64,000 nt of DNA from Meishania sp964351985 (GCA_964351985.1 CAYGPR010000001.1:62001-126000); one strand, 5' to 3'; counted from the first letter of the stretch, positions 36,797-45,082 are shown. Notes: generated by a model from the letters alone, not told the origin. Numbers and translations: made by a program.

Positions 36797-37186
36797 TAAA
36801 CTTGACCGCTTCGCTTCCAATCGTATGTTATAAAACTTTACCCAAAAGAGGACAGTCAAAAATTCAAATAAAAGAATCCCTCTGCATATTTTCTTAGAGA
36901 CTGTTTTGCATTCCCTTATATATTCGATTTGGTATGCATTTAAGAAATTGAAAATATTCCTTTTGATTTTTCTTAAAAATGTGAATCATTCTAATTATAT
37001 CGTATACTCCTGATAATCATTATATTATGATTTTATCAATCAAATATGCTATGCTATGAAATGTTAAATTTTGTATAAAACAGTACCTTTTTATACATAG
37101 TACTGTAACAAAATGAAACTAGCGTCGTCTATAAGATGTAATTCAATTTTAAAACAACAATATAAACATATTAAAAACTAGAAATT
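36797..37186. other. A/T-rich leader ahead of the microprotein genes
   Basis: The 390 nt are strongly A/T-rich with no open frame worth calling. The only clear signal is the inverted repeat at 37080-37106, with a TTTG at 37070-37073 that could be the -33 element of a promoter reading right. Confidence 0.5.
37080..37106. promoter_or_regulatory. Operator-like inverted repeat upstream of the microprotein genes
   Basis: ACAGTAC (37080-37086) and GTACTGT (37100-37106) are perfect 7-nt arms around 13 nt that include TATACATA. There is no T-run, so it is not a terminator. It lies about 80 nt before the first microprotein and overlaps the likely promoter, so repressor or activator binding is plausible. 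It does not match the NTGAY-N4-RTCAN box. Confidence 0.5.
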
Positions 37187-37300
37187 ATGAAAGCTTCTAA
37201 CAGCAGAACAACAACAGAATCAAAAACAGGTCAGTACTTCTCATCTCTACGCAATAGCAAAAGAGCACAATGGGCCCAGTACAGAAATTTCAACAGATAG
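37187..37300 (+). CDS. Microprotein 1 of 3, 37 aa, basic
   Basis: ATG at 37187, TAG at 37298. The product is Ser/Thr/Arg/Asn-rich: it starts MKASNSRTTTESKTG and ends RAQWAQYRNFNR. There is no signal or membrane segment. Against the copy at 37350 the codons show 16 synonymous, 4 amino-acid changes (T9A, K13R, R22S, K25R) and the rest identical, which indicates selection for the peptide. An A-rich leader precedes it, as usual for this group. No family is recognised. Confidence 0.78.
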   Translation: MKASNSRTTTESKTGQYFSSLRNSKRAQWAQYRNFNR

Positions 37301-37349
37301 TCTGAATCAAAAAAACAACAATCATCAATCTATAAAAAAAAAAGAAATC

Positions 37350-37463
37350 ATGAAAGCATCTAACAGCAGAACAGCAACAGAATCAAGAACAGGACAGTAC
37401 TTTTCTTCACTTAGTAATAGTAGAAGGGCCCAATGGGCACAGTATAGGAACTTTAATCGCTAA
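37350..37463 (+). CDS. Microprotein 2 of 3, 37 aa, paralogue of microprotein 1
   Basis: ATG at 37350, TAA at 37461; start-to-start distance to copy 1 is 163 nt. It differs from copy 1 in four residues only and uses a different stop codon. The conserved core is GQYFSSL and RAQWAQYRNFNR. The leader AAAAAAAAAAGAAATC is purine-rich. Function is unknown. Confidence 0.78.
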   Translation: MKASNSRTATESRTGQYFSSLSNSRRAQWAQYRNFNR

Positions 37464-37502
37464 TCACGATTTGCAGCAACACATCAATAAATAAAACAAG
37501 TC

Positions 37503-37613
37503 ATGAGAACTTTCATCAATCAATCACCAATGGAATCTAGAGGGCTAACATTACTTTCTAATCAAGAGGACAGCAAAAAAATCCGTTGGGCAATGCCAAG
37601 AGATCTGCTCTAG
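37503..37613 (+). CDS. Microprotein 3 of 3, 36 aa, diverged relative
   Basis: ATG at 37503, TAG at 37611. It shares spaced residues with copies 1 and 2: ES(K/R) near residue 11 and DSKKIRWAMPR against NSKRAQWAQYR. Its N-terminus is different (MRTFINQSPMESRGL). Position, length and the shared WA motif argue for descent from the same ancestor. The three genes end at the terminator at 37634. Confidence 0.65.
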   Translation: MRTFINQSPMESRGLTLLSNQEDSKKIRWAMPRDLL

Positions 37614-37633
37614 CAGAAACTTGAACACATACC

Positions 37634-37675
37634 AAAGGGGATGGACCTTCATCAAAGTCCATCCCCTTTTTTTGC
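37634..37675 (+). terminator. Strong Rho-independent terminator
   Basis: The arms AAAGGGGATGGAC (37634-37646) and GTCCATCCCCTTT (37657-37669) form a perfect 13-bp stem with a 10-nt loop and a run of T after it. It closes the microprotein transcript before the Crp/Fnr gene. Confidence 0.9.
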
Positions 37676-37722
37676 ACCTAATTTGATTGTAGGTACGTCT
37701 TAATTATAATTACATTTAATCC

Positions 37723-38298
37723 ATGGAAGTATCAAAACTGCAAAAAACTATTGAGAAGTACACACCACACATATCATTGAATTCCCTTAAAGAAATGACA
37801 GCCATTTGCGAAGAGCAAAACTCTAAAAGAGGTTCACTGCTTTTTAAACTTAATAAACCAGAACATTCAGAATACCTTCTTTTAAAAGGTATTGCCCGCA
37901 CCTTTTTATTAAACACTGAAGGGGAAGAAATCACACTTTCCTTTTTTGAGGACAACACTGTATTGCCTCCTTTTGTCACCCGAACAGTAAACGGAAAATC
38001 GTTATTGTACTGTGAAGCGATTAGCGATTGCACCTTTGCCAAAATAAATGCCAAAGCCTTTGAATCATTAATGATTGTAAATCTTGAAATTCGTGAATTC
38101 GGTAATACAGTTCTGAGACAAGAACTTTTGCATAAGGTAAATAAAGAAATACGAATGGCTTCATGGTCGGCCAAGGACCGTTTAGGCCAATTCCGTAAAG
38201 ACTTCGAAATGTTGGAAAATAAAATCCCACACCCCATGATTGCCTCCTATTTAGGCATTACTAATGTTTCCTTAAGCCGGTTAAGAAAGCAGGCTTGA
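37723..38298 (+). CDS. Crp/Fnr family transcriptional regulator
   Basis: The protein has 191 aa: a cyclic-nucleotide-binding-like barrel (about 20-125, LLLKGIARTFLLNTEGEEITL) and a short C-terminal HTH with recognition segment SYLGITNVSLSRLRKQ. It has no Fe-S cysteines. This compact type is frequent in Bacteroidetes and usually has no known ligand. It lies directly after the microprotein terminator, so it may control that locus. Confidence 0.9.
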   Translation: MEVSKLQKTIEKYTPHISLNSLKEMTAICEEQNSKRGSLLFKLNKPEHSEYLLLKGIARTFLLNTEGEEITLSFFEDNTVLPPFVTRTVNGKSLLYCEAISDCTFAKINAKAFESLMIVNLEIREFGNTVLRQELLHKVNKEIRMASWSAKDRLGQFRKDFEMLENKIPHPMIASYLGITNVSLSRLRKQA

Positions 38299-38370
38299 AA
38301 TCGCTTTTTATCATTTGTTAATGTAGGCGTCGAATGACCGTTGTTCCTTTGTGTCATCGAATCCAAAGGA

Positions 38371-38924
38371 ATGAAAAAGCTTAAAGCGATTATCGACAAG
38401 TATCTTCAAGGAAAAAAGGTATTGTTCTTTTTTGTGCTGACCAATCTGGTTTATATCCTAATGTTGACCGTTACCATTCCCAGGGTGATGGGTTACCCGA
38501 CGGCATGAAATTGTTGGATATGATGCCACTAGGTTATGACCTTGATTATGTAAACGCACTGTTCGAAACCCTTGGCCAACAGGGCAGGCATGCGTATCTA
38601 TACATTCAGCTTCCTGTGGATATGGTGTATCCCGCGCTTTTCGGTATCAGTTATTGTTTAGTGCTCGCCTTCTTTTTAAAAAAGTTGAATAAGTTCAACA
38701 GTAGATTATTTTATCTCTGTTTGCTTCCCCTATTCGCAGGATTGGCAGATTATCTGGAGAATATCAGAATCATCAATTTACTGACCAATTATCCGAATTT
38801 AACACCCGGCATGGTAACAACAACCTCTTTTTTCAGTCTTCTTAAAAGTAGTATCACAACGTTATACTTTCTGATTTTAATCGGAATACTTATTCTATTA
38901 GGAATCAAAACCCTGAGAAAATGA
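38371..38924 (+). pseudogene. Multi-TM membrane protein split by a frame change at 38505
   Basis: ATG at 38371 opens 45 codons (MKKLKAIIDKYLQGKKVLFF...TIPRVMGYPTA) ending TGA 38506-38508. A second frame starts ATG at 38505, overlapping that stop as ATGA, and runs 139 codons (MKLLDMMPLGYDLDYV...). Adding one base within TACCCG (38495-38500) would join them as MGYPDGMKLLDMMP, one protein of about 187 aa with four to five TM helices. Either a one-base deletion broke the gene, or the two parts are coupled through the ATGA overlap. The 3' end overlaps the next gene by 4 nt. Confidence 0.62.
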
Positions 38925-40204
38925 AAAAAATCATGCTTTTATTGATGACATTGATGTTCGCTTCCAGTTGTTTGCAAAAGGAAACAAAGGATGTTGGAAA
39001 GGAAGGGATTTACAGCGGCATTTTCAACCATGGTAATTTTTCGGATGCAATATCCTTCGAAATCAAAAAAGATTCCACCGAATGGAAGGTGTTCTTTACA
39101 AGTCTGGAGCAGAATGCATTTCAGATACCCTCGCGAAACGTTCAAATAAGCGGCGATTCAATACATTTTATGTTGCAAAGTGATCGCTACACCTATAATT
39201 TCAAAAACAAATGGACCGATGATTATACAGAATTGTCCGGAGCATTGGAAGTCGATACGCTACTAACAACCTTTACTTTAAAAAAAGAAACTATAAGCAA
39301 GGAAGAAAGTGTAAAAACCGAGGAGGTCATCTTTCAATCAAACGGCCTGAAAATTGGTGGAACTATACGTAAACCAGTCCGGCCCAATTCGAATGCTATC
39401 CTATTTCTGACGTCTTCCGGAGGTGGTGATCGCAGTGGGTCCAGGGCCGAGGCCATATATTTCGCCAATAAAGGGTTTACCACCTTTCATTATGACAAGC
39501 GTGGCACAGGTATCTCCGAAGGTAATTGGCAGGCAGCGACCATGGAAGAATTATTGTCAGATGACATCAATGCCATTACCCATTTTTCCGTACAAACGGG
39601 AATCCCCTTATCCAAAATCGGTATTAAAGGAAGTAGTCAAGGCGCGACTAAAGTCCCCTATATTCTTAACGCGTTGCAAGAACTGAAGTATGGTATTGCG
39701 GTCAGTTGTCCGGGCACTACTTTGTTGGAAAGTGACCTGAACGCTTGGAAGAACAATAATTCTGATATACCTGAAGAAGGTGTCGAATTACAGCGAAAAG
39801 TTTTTAAACATATCGCCGGCGACATAACTAAAAATGAGTTAGAGAAGTCCATCGCGTTGGAAACTACCAAACTGTGGTTTCAAAAAATATGGGTTCCGAA
39901 TCTTGACGAAGTTCAGGTAGATCCAAAACTTTCATACAGTCCGATGCCCTACTTTCGTAAAATCAAACAGCCTATTTTGGTTATTCAAGGAACTATGGAC
40001 GAAATCATTCCCGAAAAAAGTCATGAAGTAATCTCAAATGCGTTGGAAGAATCGGGTAACGAAAATTATAAAATCGTGCAATTGAAAGATGCCAATCATT
40101 CGATGTACCATGTCGGGCAGACCGATTTCCCGTATTGGGCAAAACTACATAGTATCTATTTAAAAACTATTGAAGATTGGATAATTAGTATTTCTAATAC
40201 ATAA
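38921..40204 (+). CDS. Alpha/beta hydrolase lipoprotein
   Basis: The protein has 427 aa. The lipobox is ASS-C17. An N-terminal beta domain (30-130) precedes a hydrolase domain: HYDKRGTGIS, nucleophile elbow GIKGSSQGATK (GxSxG), acid in QGTMDEIIPE and a C-terminal His in DANHSMY. It resembles exported S9/YtaP-like esterases. It is coupled to the broken membrane gene by a 4-nt overlap. Confidence 0.9.
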   Translation: MKKIMLLLMTLMFASSCLQKETKDVGKEGIYSGIFNHGNFSDAISFEIKKDSTEWKVFFTSLEQNAFQIPSRNVQISGDSIHFMLQSDRYTYNFKNKWTDDYTELSGALEVDTLLTTFTLKKETISKEESVKTEEVIFQSNGLKIGGTIRKPVRPNSNAILFLTSSGGGDRSGSRAEAIYFANKGFTTFHYDKRGTGISEGNWQAATMEELLSDDINAITHFSVQTGIPLSKIGIKGSSQGATKVPYILNALQELKYGIAVSCPGTTLLESDLNAWKNNNSDIPEEGVELQRKVFKHIAGDITKNELEKSIALETTKLWFQKIWVPNLDEVQVDPKLSYSPMPYFRKIKQPILVIQGTMDEIIPEKSHEVISNALEESGNENYKIVQLKDANHSMYHVGQTDFPYWAKLHSIYLKTIEDWIISISNT

Positions 40205-40216
40205 ATTAACGACTAT

Positions 40217-41062
40217 TTATAAATTCGCCTTATTAAAACTCAACAACGGAATAGAAATATGTGATTCCATTTGCTTCACAAGGTCTTTATGGAACAGCTT
40301 TTTAAAAAACGGCCCCTCATGTTTTCGCTCCATCATGACGAGCATGTCCGCATTATGCAGTTCTACGAAGGCTCGCAGGCCATGGTAAATCGTATCGGCC
40401 GAAAACGTGTGAAAATGAATGCCGGAATAATTCACTTTTTTTCGTATGATCGCTTCGAACCCCTCTAATTGTTCCTTACCAACGTATTCATCTATTGTTG
40501 GTATATGCACTACCCGAATCTTCGCTTTAAAGGGTTTTGCCAACGCTTCTAGCTTTTTAATGGCAAAAATATCGGCCTCCTCAAAATCGGTGGCGTAAAT
40601 TATCGTTTGTAATTTTCGAAAACGCAACGTATTTGGCACGATCAAAAGCGCACAACCGACTTTTTTCATCAATTTCTTTGCGATGTTCCCAGTAAACAAT
40701 CCACGCTGTGTATGCTCATCTTTCATTCCTACTAGTACCAAATCAGGTTTCAAATCCCTTGTTTTCTGCAGAATTCCATCACTTACTGCCGCATGTTCAT
40801 GAACCTTTATTTCAACACGGTTACGCACCGATTCGTCTTTCAAATGCTTCACACAATAGTTCAGAACCGTGTCTCTTTTTTCGTTGTGTAGCTTTTCCGT
40901 GATTTGTTTCGCCGACCGAATCGTAGCAACGGTAACAGGCATAACCGAATATATATGAAGTACGATTAAATTGGCCTTCAAGCCATTGCACAGTTTATAG
41001 GCATACCGCAATGTGTAGACCGCACGCTTAGAAAGGTCGGTAGCATATAGCACTGTTTTCAT
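40217..41062 (-). CDS. Universal stress protein with degenerate ATP loop
   Basis: The protein has 281 aa from ATG at 41062. It starts KTVLYATDLSKRAVYTLRYA. The glycine loop of domain 1 reads VGMKDEHTQRGLFTGN, with the second Gly replaced by Asp, so ATP binding is doubtful. Domain 2 begins ...QTIIYATDFEEADIFA and is also degenerate. It is far from the other Usp genes but carries the same kind of promoter at 41083-41126. Confidence 0.88.
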   Translation of the reverse strand: MKTVLYATDLSKRAVYTLRYAYKLCNGLKANLIVLHIYSVMPVTVATIRSAKQITEKLHNEKRDTVLNYCVKHLKDESVRNRVEIKVHEHAAVSDGILQKTRDLKPDLVLVGMKDEHTQRGLFTGNIAKKLMKKVGCALLIVPNTLRFRKLQTIIYATDFEEADIFAIKKLEALAKPFKAKIRVVHIPTIDEYVGKEQLEGFEAIIRKKVNYSGIHFHTFSADTIYHGLRAFVELHNADMLVMMERKHEGPFFKKLFHKDLVKQMESHISIPLLSFNKANL

Positions 41063-41082
41063 CTTTATACAGGTTTGGATTT

Positions 41083-41126
41083 TAAATATATGTGTGTCAC
41101 CAATGAAATACAATGACGAAGATCAT
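41083..41126 (-). promoter_or_regulatory. Predicted Crp/Fnr-type box plus -7 element, usp 40217-41062
   Basis: The box ATGAC-GAAG-ATCAT lies at 41113-41126; the minus strand has TATATTTA at 41090-41083, 36 nt from the box edge. It lies back to back with the box at 41143. Confidence 0.65.
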
Positions 41127-41142
41127 CCAGCCGTGTATTGAT

Positions 41143-41186
41143 ATGATTCTTGTCATTTCTTTGAAAATTGTTGCCCCATATTTTTG
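41143..41186 (+). promoter_or_regulatory. Predicted Crp/Fnr-type box plus -7 element, DUF6544-like gene
   Basis: The box ATGAT-TCTT-GTCAT (41143-41156) is followed by a perfect TATTTTTG at 41179-41186, 36 nt from its start. The ATG of the DUF6544-like gene is at 41206. Confidence 0.68.
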
Positions 41187-41205
41187 CGCCAGTAACACAA
41201 AAACG

Positions 41206-42333
41206 ATGAGAGTAGTCTTCATTATCCTTTTGCTTTTACATGGGTTCATACATCTAATGGGATTTTTTAAGGCGTTTGAACTGCTGAAAATCGAACAGTT
41301 GTCACAAAGCATTTCAAAGCCTGTGGGCCTTCTTTGGTTGTTTACGGCAATGCTGTTTTTGTGCTCTGCTCTGGCCTATCTTCTTAAAAAAGATATTTGG
41401 ATTCTTTTGGCCATTACCGCCGTTCTTATATCGCAAATTTTAGTCGTCCTATTTTGGAAGGATGCAAAATTCGGAACCCTAGCGAATCTCATCATCCTTT
41501 TGGTAAGCATTACGGCCTATGGGCATCTCCAGTTTAAGAACATGGTCCGAACGGAAGCCTCGGAATTGTTAGGGGATAACCTGATTGAAAATACAGGGGT
41601 CATCACTAAGAAGGATATTGAAAATCTTCCGCGAATCGTTCAAAAATGGATGGAAAATTCAAGAGCACTTGAAAAACCTAGAACAACATCCGTCCGTCTA
41701 AAACAAAGAGGGAAAATGAAGACCAAGCCTGACGGAAATTGGATGCCCTTTTCCGCCGAACAATATTTTAATGTTCAAAACCCCTCCTTCGTCTGGACGA
41801 CCAAGGTCGATGCCATCCCCTTGATTTATATGGATGGGAGGGACAAGCTCAACAACGGGCAAGGCGAAATGGTGATTAAAATGCTGTCTATCTTTCCTGT
41901 TGTAGATTAAAGAAATAATGACAAAATCAATGCGGGAAGTATGCAACGTTACTTGGCCGAAATGTGTTGGTTTCCGAGTGCGTCGACCGAAAATTATGTT
42001 TCTTGGAAAGCCATCGGAAACCGTTCTGCCAAAGCCATTATGACCATTGCCGGAAAGCAGGTTTCCGGGATGTTTACATTTTCCGAAGAAGGCGATTTTG
42101 TTTCCTTTGAGACCCAACGCTATTTTGGAGGAGGAGAAGCCGCAGAATTGGAAACATGGTTTATCGAAGCTATTGATTACAAGATTTTTAACGGAATAAA
42201 AATCCCCCATAAATGCAAGGTCACTTGGAAATTGAAAGATGGCGATTTCAATTGGCTCGACCTAGAAATTACGGATCTGGAATACAATCGAAGTGAACTT
42301 TGGTTGAACAACCCTACCATATTTCTGAAATAA
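41206..42333 (+). pseudogene. DUF6544-like membrane protein interrupted by an in-frame TAA
   Basis: ATG at 41206 (frame open from 41113, in the promoter) gives 234 codons: four TM helices in the first 120 residues, then a soluble domain ending FPVVD at TAA 41908-41910. The same frame goes on at once with RNNDKINAG and MQRYLAEMCWFPSA to 42333. In DUF6544 proteins I expect one uninterrupted domain across this point, about 375 residues in all. So the gene looks broken by one nonsense change; both parts remain otherwise open. It has an intact regulon promoter. Confidence 0.68.
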
Positions 42334-42385
42334 TACTGGCAATTCGGATTCCTAAATTCAAATGAATTTCTTTTTTATTGAACCC

Positions 42386-42401
42386 ACCTAAGCCGGTAGG
42401 T
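42386..42401. promoter_or_regulatory. Small inverted repeat ahead of the PTS operon
   Basis: ACCTA-AGCCGG-TAGGT, 5-nt arms with a 6-nt spacer, about 130 nt before the lyase ATG. A -7-like TACATTTA follows at 42444-42451. It is a possible operator, weak on its own. Confidence 0.35.
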
Positions 42402-42529
42402 AAAAATATTTGTTCTTAAAAAGGTCGTATTGACAAGTTTTGCTACATTTACGATGTATTGCCTTAATGGCAATTATTTGGCCAAAACAGTATCAAATAA
42501 AACGATTTCCAAACAAAAACCCGACATTA

Positions 42530-43915
42530 ATGAAATTTTTGAATGCCGAACCTTTCCGAATCAAGGTAGTAGAACCCATTAAAAAATCTACTCGAGAGCA
42601 AAGAGAAAAATGGATCAAGGAAGCTCACTATAACGTTTTTAAACTTAGGGCTGAAAACGTTTATATAGACATGCTCACGGATAGCGGAACCACAGCAATG
42701 AGCTCGAACCAATGGGCCGGCATGATGAGGGGCGATGAGTCTTATGCCGGGGCCAAAAGCTTTTTCACTTTCGAAAAAGCGGCACAAGACATCTTAGGGT
42801 TCCCCTATGTGCAGCCCACCCATCAGGGCCGTGCGGCCGACTTTATCATGTCACAACTCTATGCTAAAAACGGGGGGTACATTCCCGGGAACCTACATTT
42901 TGATAGCTTCAAGGGGCATGCCGAGTTGGCCGGCTCGATTCCGGTAGACCTGATTATCGAAGAAGGGAGAACCGCCAATACGATTGAACATCCTTTTAAA
43001 GGGAATATGGATGTTGAAAAACTCCAAGCCATTATTGACGAAAAAGGACAAGAAAATATCCCATTGATCATCATGACCGTTACTTGTAACGGAAATGGCG
43101 GACAACCCGTTTCTATGGCCAATATTCGAGAGGTGTCGTCCATCGCCAAAAAATATGAAATTCCTTTTATGATCGATGCGGCCCGCTTTGCCGAGAATTG
43201 TTATTTCATTAAAAAAAGGGAGGCAGGTTATGAAAATAAAACCGTCAAAGAAATTGCGCTAGAAATGTTCTCGCACGCCGATGGATGTGTCATGAGTTCA
43301 AAAAAGGATGGAATGGTCAATATCGGTGGAATTATTTGCACCCGCCATGAAGAATTGGTGCCCATGCTAAATCTATTGGCCATTGTGAATGAAGGTTTCA
43401 TTACCTACGGCGGTCAAAGCGGAAGGGATTTGGAGGCCTTGGCCATTGGTCTTGACGAGGGCACCGAAGAAGATTATCTTGAATATCGAATCGAACAGGT
43501 AAAATATTTAGGAGATGAATTACATAAAAAAGGCATCCCGATTATAAAACCGACCGGAGGTCACGGAGTTTATATCGACGCCAAGAAATTCTATCCCCAT
43601 ATTCCGCAAAGCGAATTTCCGGGGCAGGCCTTGGTCGTCGAACTCTACAAAACCGGAGGAGTTCGTGGGGTAGAATTAGGATCGTGTGCCTTTTCTAAAA
43701 AAGACCCTGAAACTGGAGAAATCCATTATCCTGAATTGGATCTGGTACGATTATCCATATCTCGTCGGGTTTATACCAATCGGCATATGGATGTTGTTGT
43801 GAATTCACTGGCCGATGTATATGAACGTAGGGAAGAAATGAAAGGGCTACGTCTGACCTATGAAGGTCCGATTTTAAGCCTACGTCATTTTACGGCAAAG
43901 TTTGAACTTGTATAA
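42530..43915 (+). CDS. Tryptophanase / tyrosine phenol-lyase family PLP enzyme
   Basis: The protein has 461 aa from ATG at 42530 (KFLNAEPFRIKVVEP). It is full length: LTDSGTTAMSSNQWAGMMRGDESYAG, PTHQGRAADF, DAARFAENCYF and PLP lysine in SSKKDGMVNIGG (second Lys, residue 259). At the position of the TPL specificity Arg (ERG) it has VELGS, as in tryptophanases, so tryptophanase-like activity is more likely. It is first of an eight-gene operon with an alcohol dehydrogenase, an epimerase and a PTS, an unusual setting that hints at another beta-elimination substrate. Confidence 0.88.
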   Translation: MKFLNAEPFRIKVVEPIKKSTREQREKWIKEAHYNVFKLRAENVYIDMLTDSGTTAMSSNQWAGMMRGDESYAGAKSFFTFEKAAQDILGFPYVQPTHQGRAADFIMSQLYAKNGGYIPGNLHFDSFKGHAELAGSIPVDLIIEEGRTANTIEHPFKGNMDVEKLQAIIDEKGQENIPLIIMTVTCNGNGGQPVSMANIREVSSIAKKYEIPFMIDAARFAENCYFIKKREAGYENKTVKEIALEMFSHADGCVMSSKKDGMVNIGGIICTRHEELVPMLNLLAIVNEGFITYGGQSGRDLEALAIGLDEGTEEDYLEYRIEQVKYLGDELHKKGIPIIKPTGGHGVYIDAKKFYPHIPQSEFPGQALVVELYKTGGVRGVELGSCAFSKKDPETGEIHYPELDLVRLSISRRVYTNRHMDVVVNSLADVYERREEMKGLRLTYEGPILSLRHFTAKFELV

Positions 43916-43924
43916 AACTAGAAG

Positions 43925-45073
43925 ATGAAAAGCTTTAATTTCTTTATGCCTTCGCAAATAAGATTTGGTGCAGGTAGAATCAATGAACTCAACGACCTTT
44001 CCTCAGGGTTGGGAAGCAAATGTTTAATGGTCTCAAGGCCTATCGATGGCTCTCAAAAGCAGACCTACAAAAAAATCAATGCTATTTTAGAAGAGGCGAG
44101 TGTTAGCGTATTTCATTTTGATGAAATCGTACCCAACCCAACCACCGAAGGTGTCGAAAACGGAATTAAAAAAGCCGTGGAACATCAGGTCGATTTTGTA
44201 TTGGGCGTGGGAGGCGGTTCAGTAATGGACAGCGCTAAACTTATCGCATTTTTTTATAACAAGGAAGCAAAATTAAACTGGGATGATGCCATCGAAAAAT
44301 ACTCGAATCCGTTTGCAGTTGGCAGAGGTCCAGACGAGGCTTTGCCTTTCGTGGCCGTTTCCACGACTTCCGGTACGGGATCACAATCTACCCAAGCCGC
44401 GGTGGTAACCGATACGGCAAACAAGAATAAAGTGACTATTTTTCATTCGGGACTTTTCCCATCCGTGTCCATCATCGATCCAGAACTTATGCTTTCCGTG
44501 CCCGCGCATGTGACTGCAGCTACCGGATTTGATGCCTTTACCCATGCTTTTGAAAGTTATTTGGGTAATATGACTTCCCCGTTGACCGAGACCATGTCGC
44601 TTCAGGCCATCAAAATCGTCTTTGATTATTTGCCGAAAGCGATTGAAAATCCTTCGGATATCGAAGCCCGTACCCAATTGGCGTGGGCCGATACTTTAGC
44701 GGGAATGTGTCTTGCAAATGGAGGTGCGCAACTCCCACATCCTCTCGGCGAGATCATCGGGGGCATTTGTCCCAGAGTTCCGCATGGCGAAACCTTGGCC
44801 ATTGTGTACCCCGAGTTTTTGAAATACAAAGAACCATTGGCTCAAGAAAAGTTTGACCGGGTCGCACGATATATCAATTCGGAAAATGACAATAAGTCTT
44901 TAAGCGAAAGAATAATCGATTTGCTGGAAACCGTAAAGTTGTCCGAGGCGTTACAGCGAACCAGCTTAACGGAGGAGGAATACGAAGAAATCACAAACCA
45001 TCCTCTATTGAGTCTATTGCAGCCCGACAACGCGGATCAAATTAAGAACATGATGGCCAATAGTTTGGCATAA
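43925..45073 (+). CDS. Iron-containing alcohol dehydrogenase
   Basis: The protein has 382 aa. NAD loop GVGGGSVMDSAK, STTSGTGSQSTQAAVV, and the metal ligands in GFDAFTHAFESYL, LPHPLGEIIGG and PHGET are all present. Family III alcohol dehydrogenases reduce aldehydes or oxidise alcohols, sometimes sugar-derived ones. It starts 9 nt after the lyase gene; substrate is unknown. Confidence 0.93.
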   Translation: MKSFNFFMPSQIRFGAGRINELNDLSSGLGSKCLMVSRPIDGSQKQTYKKINAILEEASVSVFHFDEIVPNPTTEGVENGIKKAVEHQVDFVLGVGGGSVMDSAKLIAFFYNKEAKLNWDDAIEKYSNPFAVGRGPDEALPFVAVSTTSGTGSQSTQAAVVTDTANKNKVTIFHSGLFPSVSIIDPELMLSVPAHVTAATGFDAFTHAFESYLGNMTSPLTETMSLQAIKIVFDYLPKAIENPSDIEARTQLAWADTLAGMCLANGGAQLPHPLGEIIGGICPRVPHGETLAIVYPEFLKYKEPLAQEKFDRVARYINSENDNKSLSERIIDLLETVKLSEALQRTSLTEEEYEEITNHPLLSLLQPDNADQIKNMMANSLA

Positions 45074-45082
45074 AACGCAATT

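Noticed and set aside
25898..42333. Possibility that TAA is reassigned or routinely read through in this genome, given in-frame TAAs at 26015 and 41908
   Set aside because: Many genes in the window end at TAA with unrelated sequence behind it, and the two contexts share no motif; recent mutation or base error is simpler.
42530..43915. Assignment as tyrosine phenol-lyase
   Set aside because: Although SNQWAGMM and NIGG resemble TPL, the specificity Arg (ERG) is replaced by VELG as in tryptophanases.
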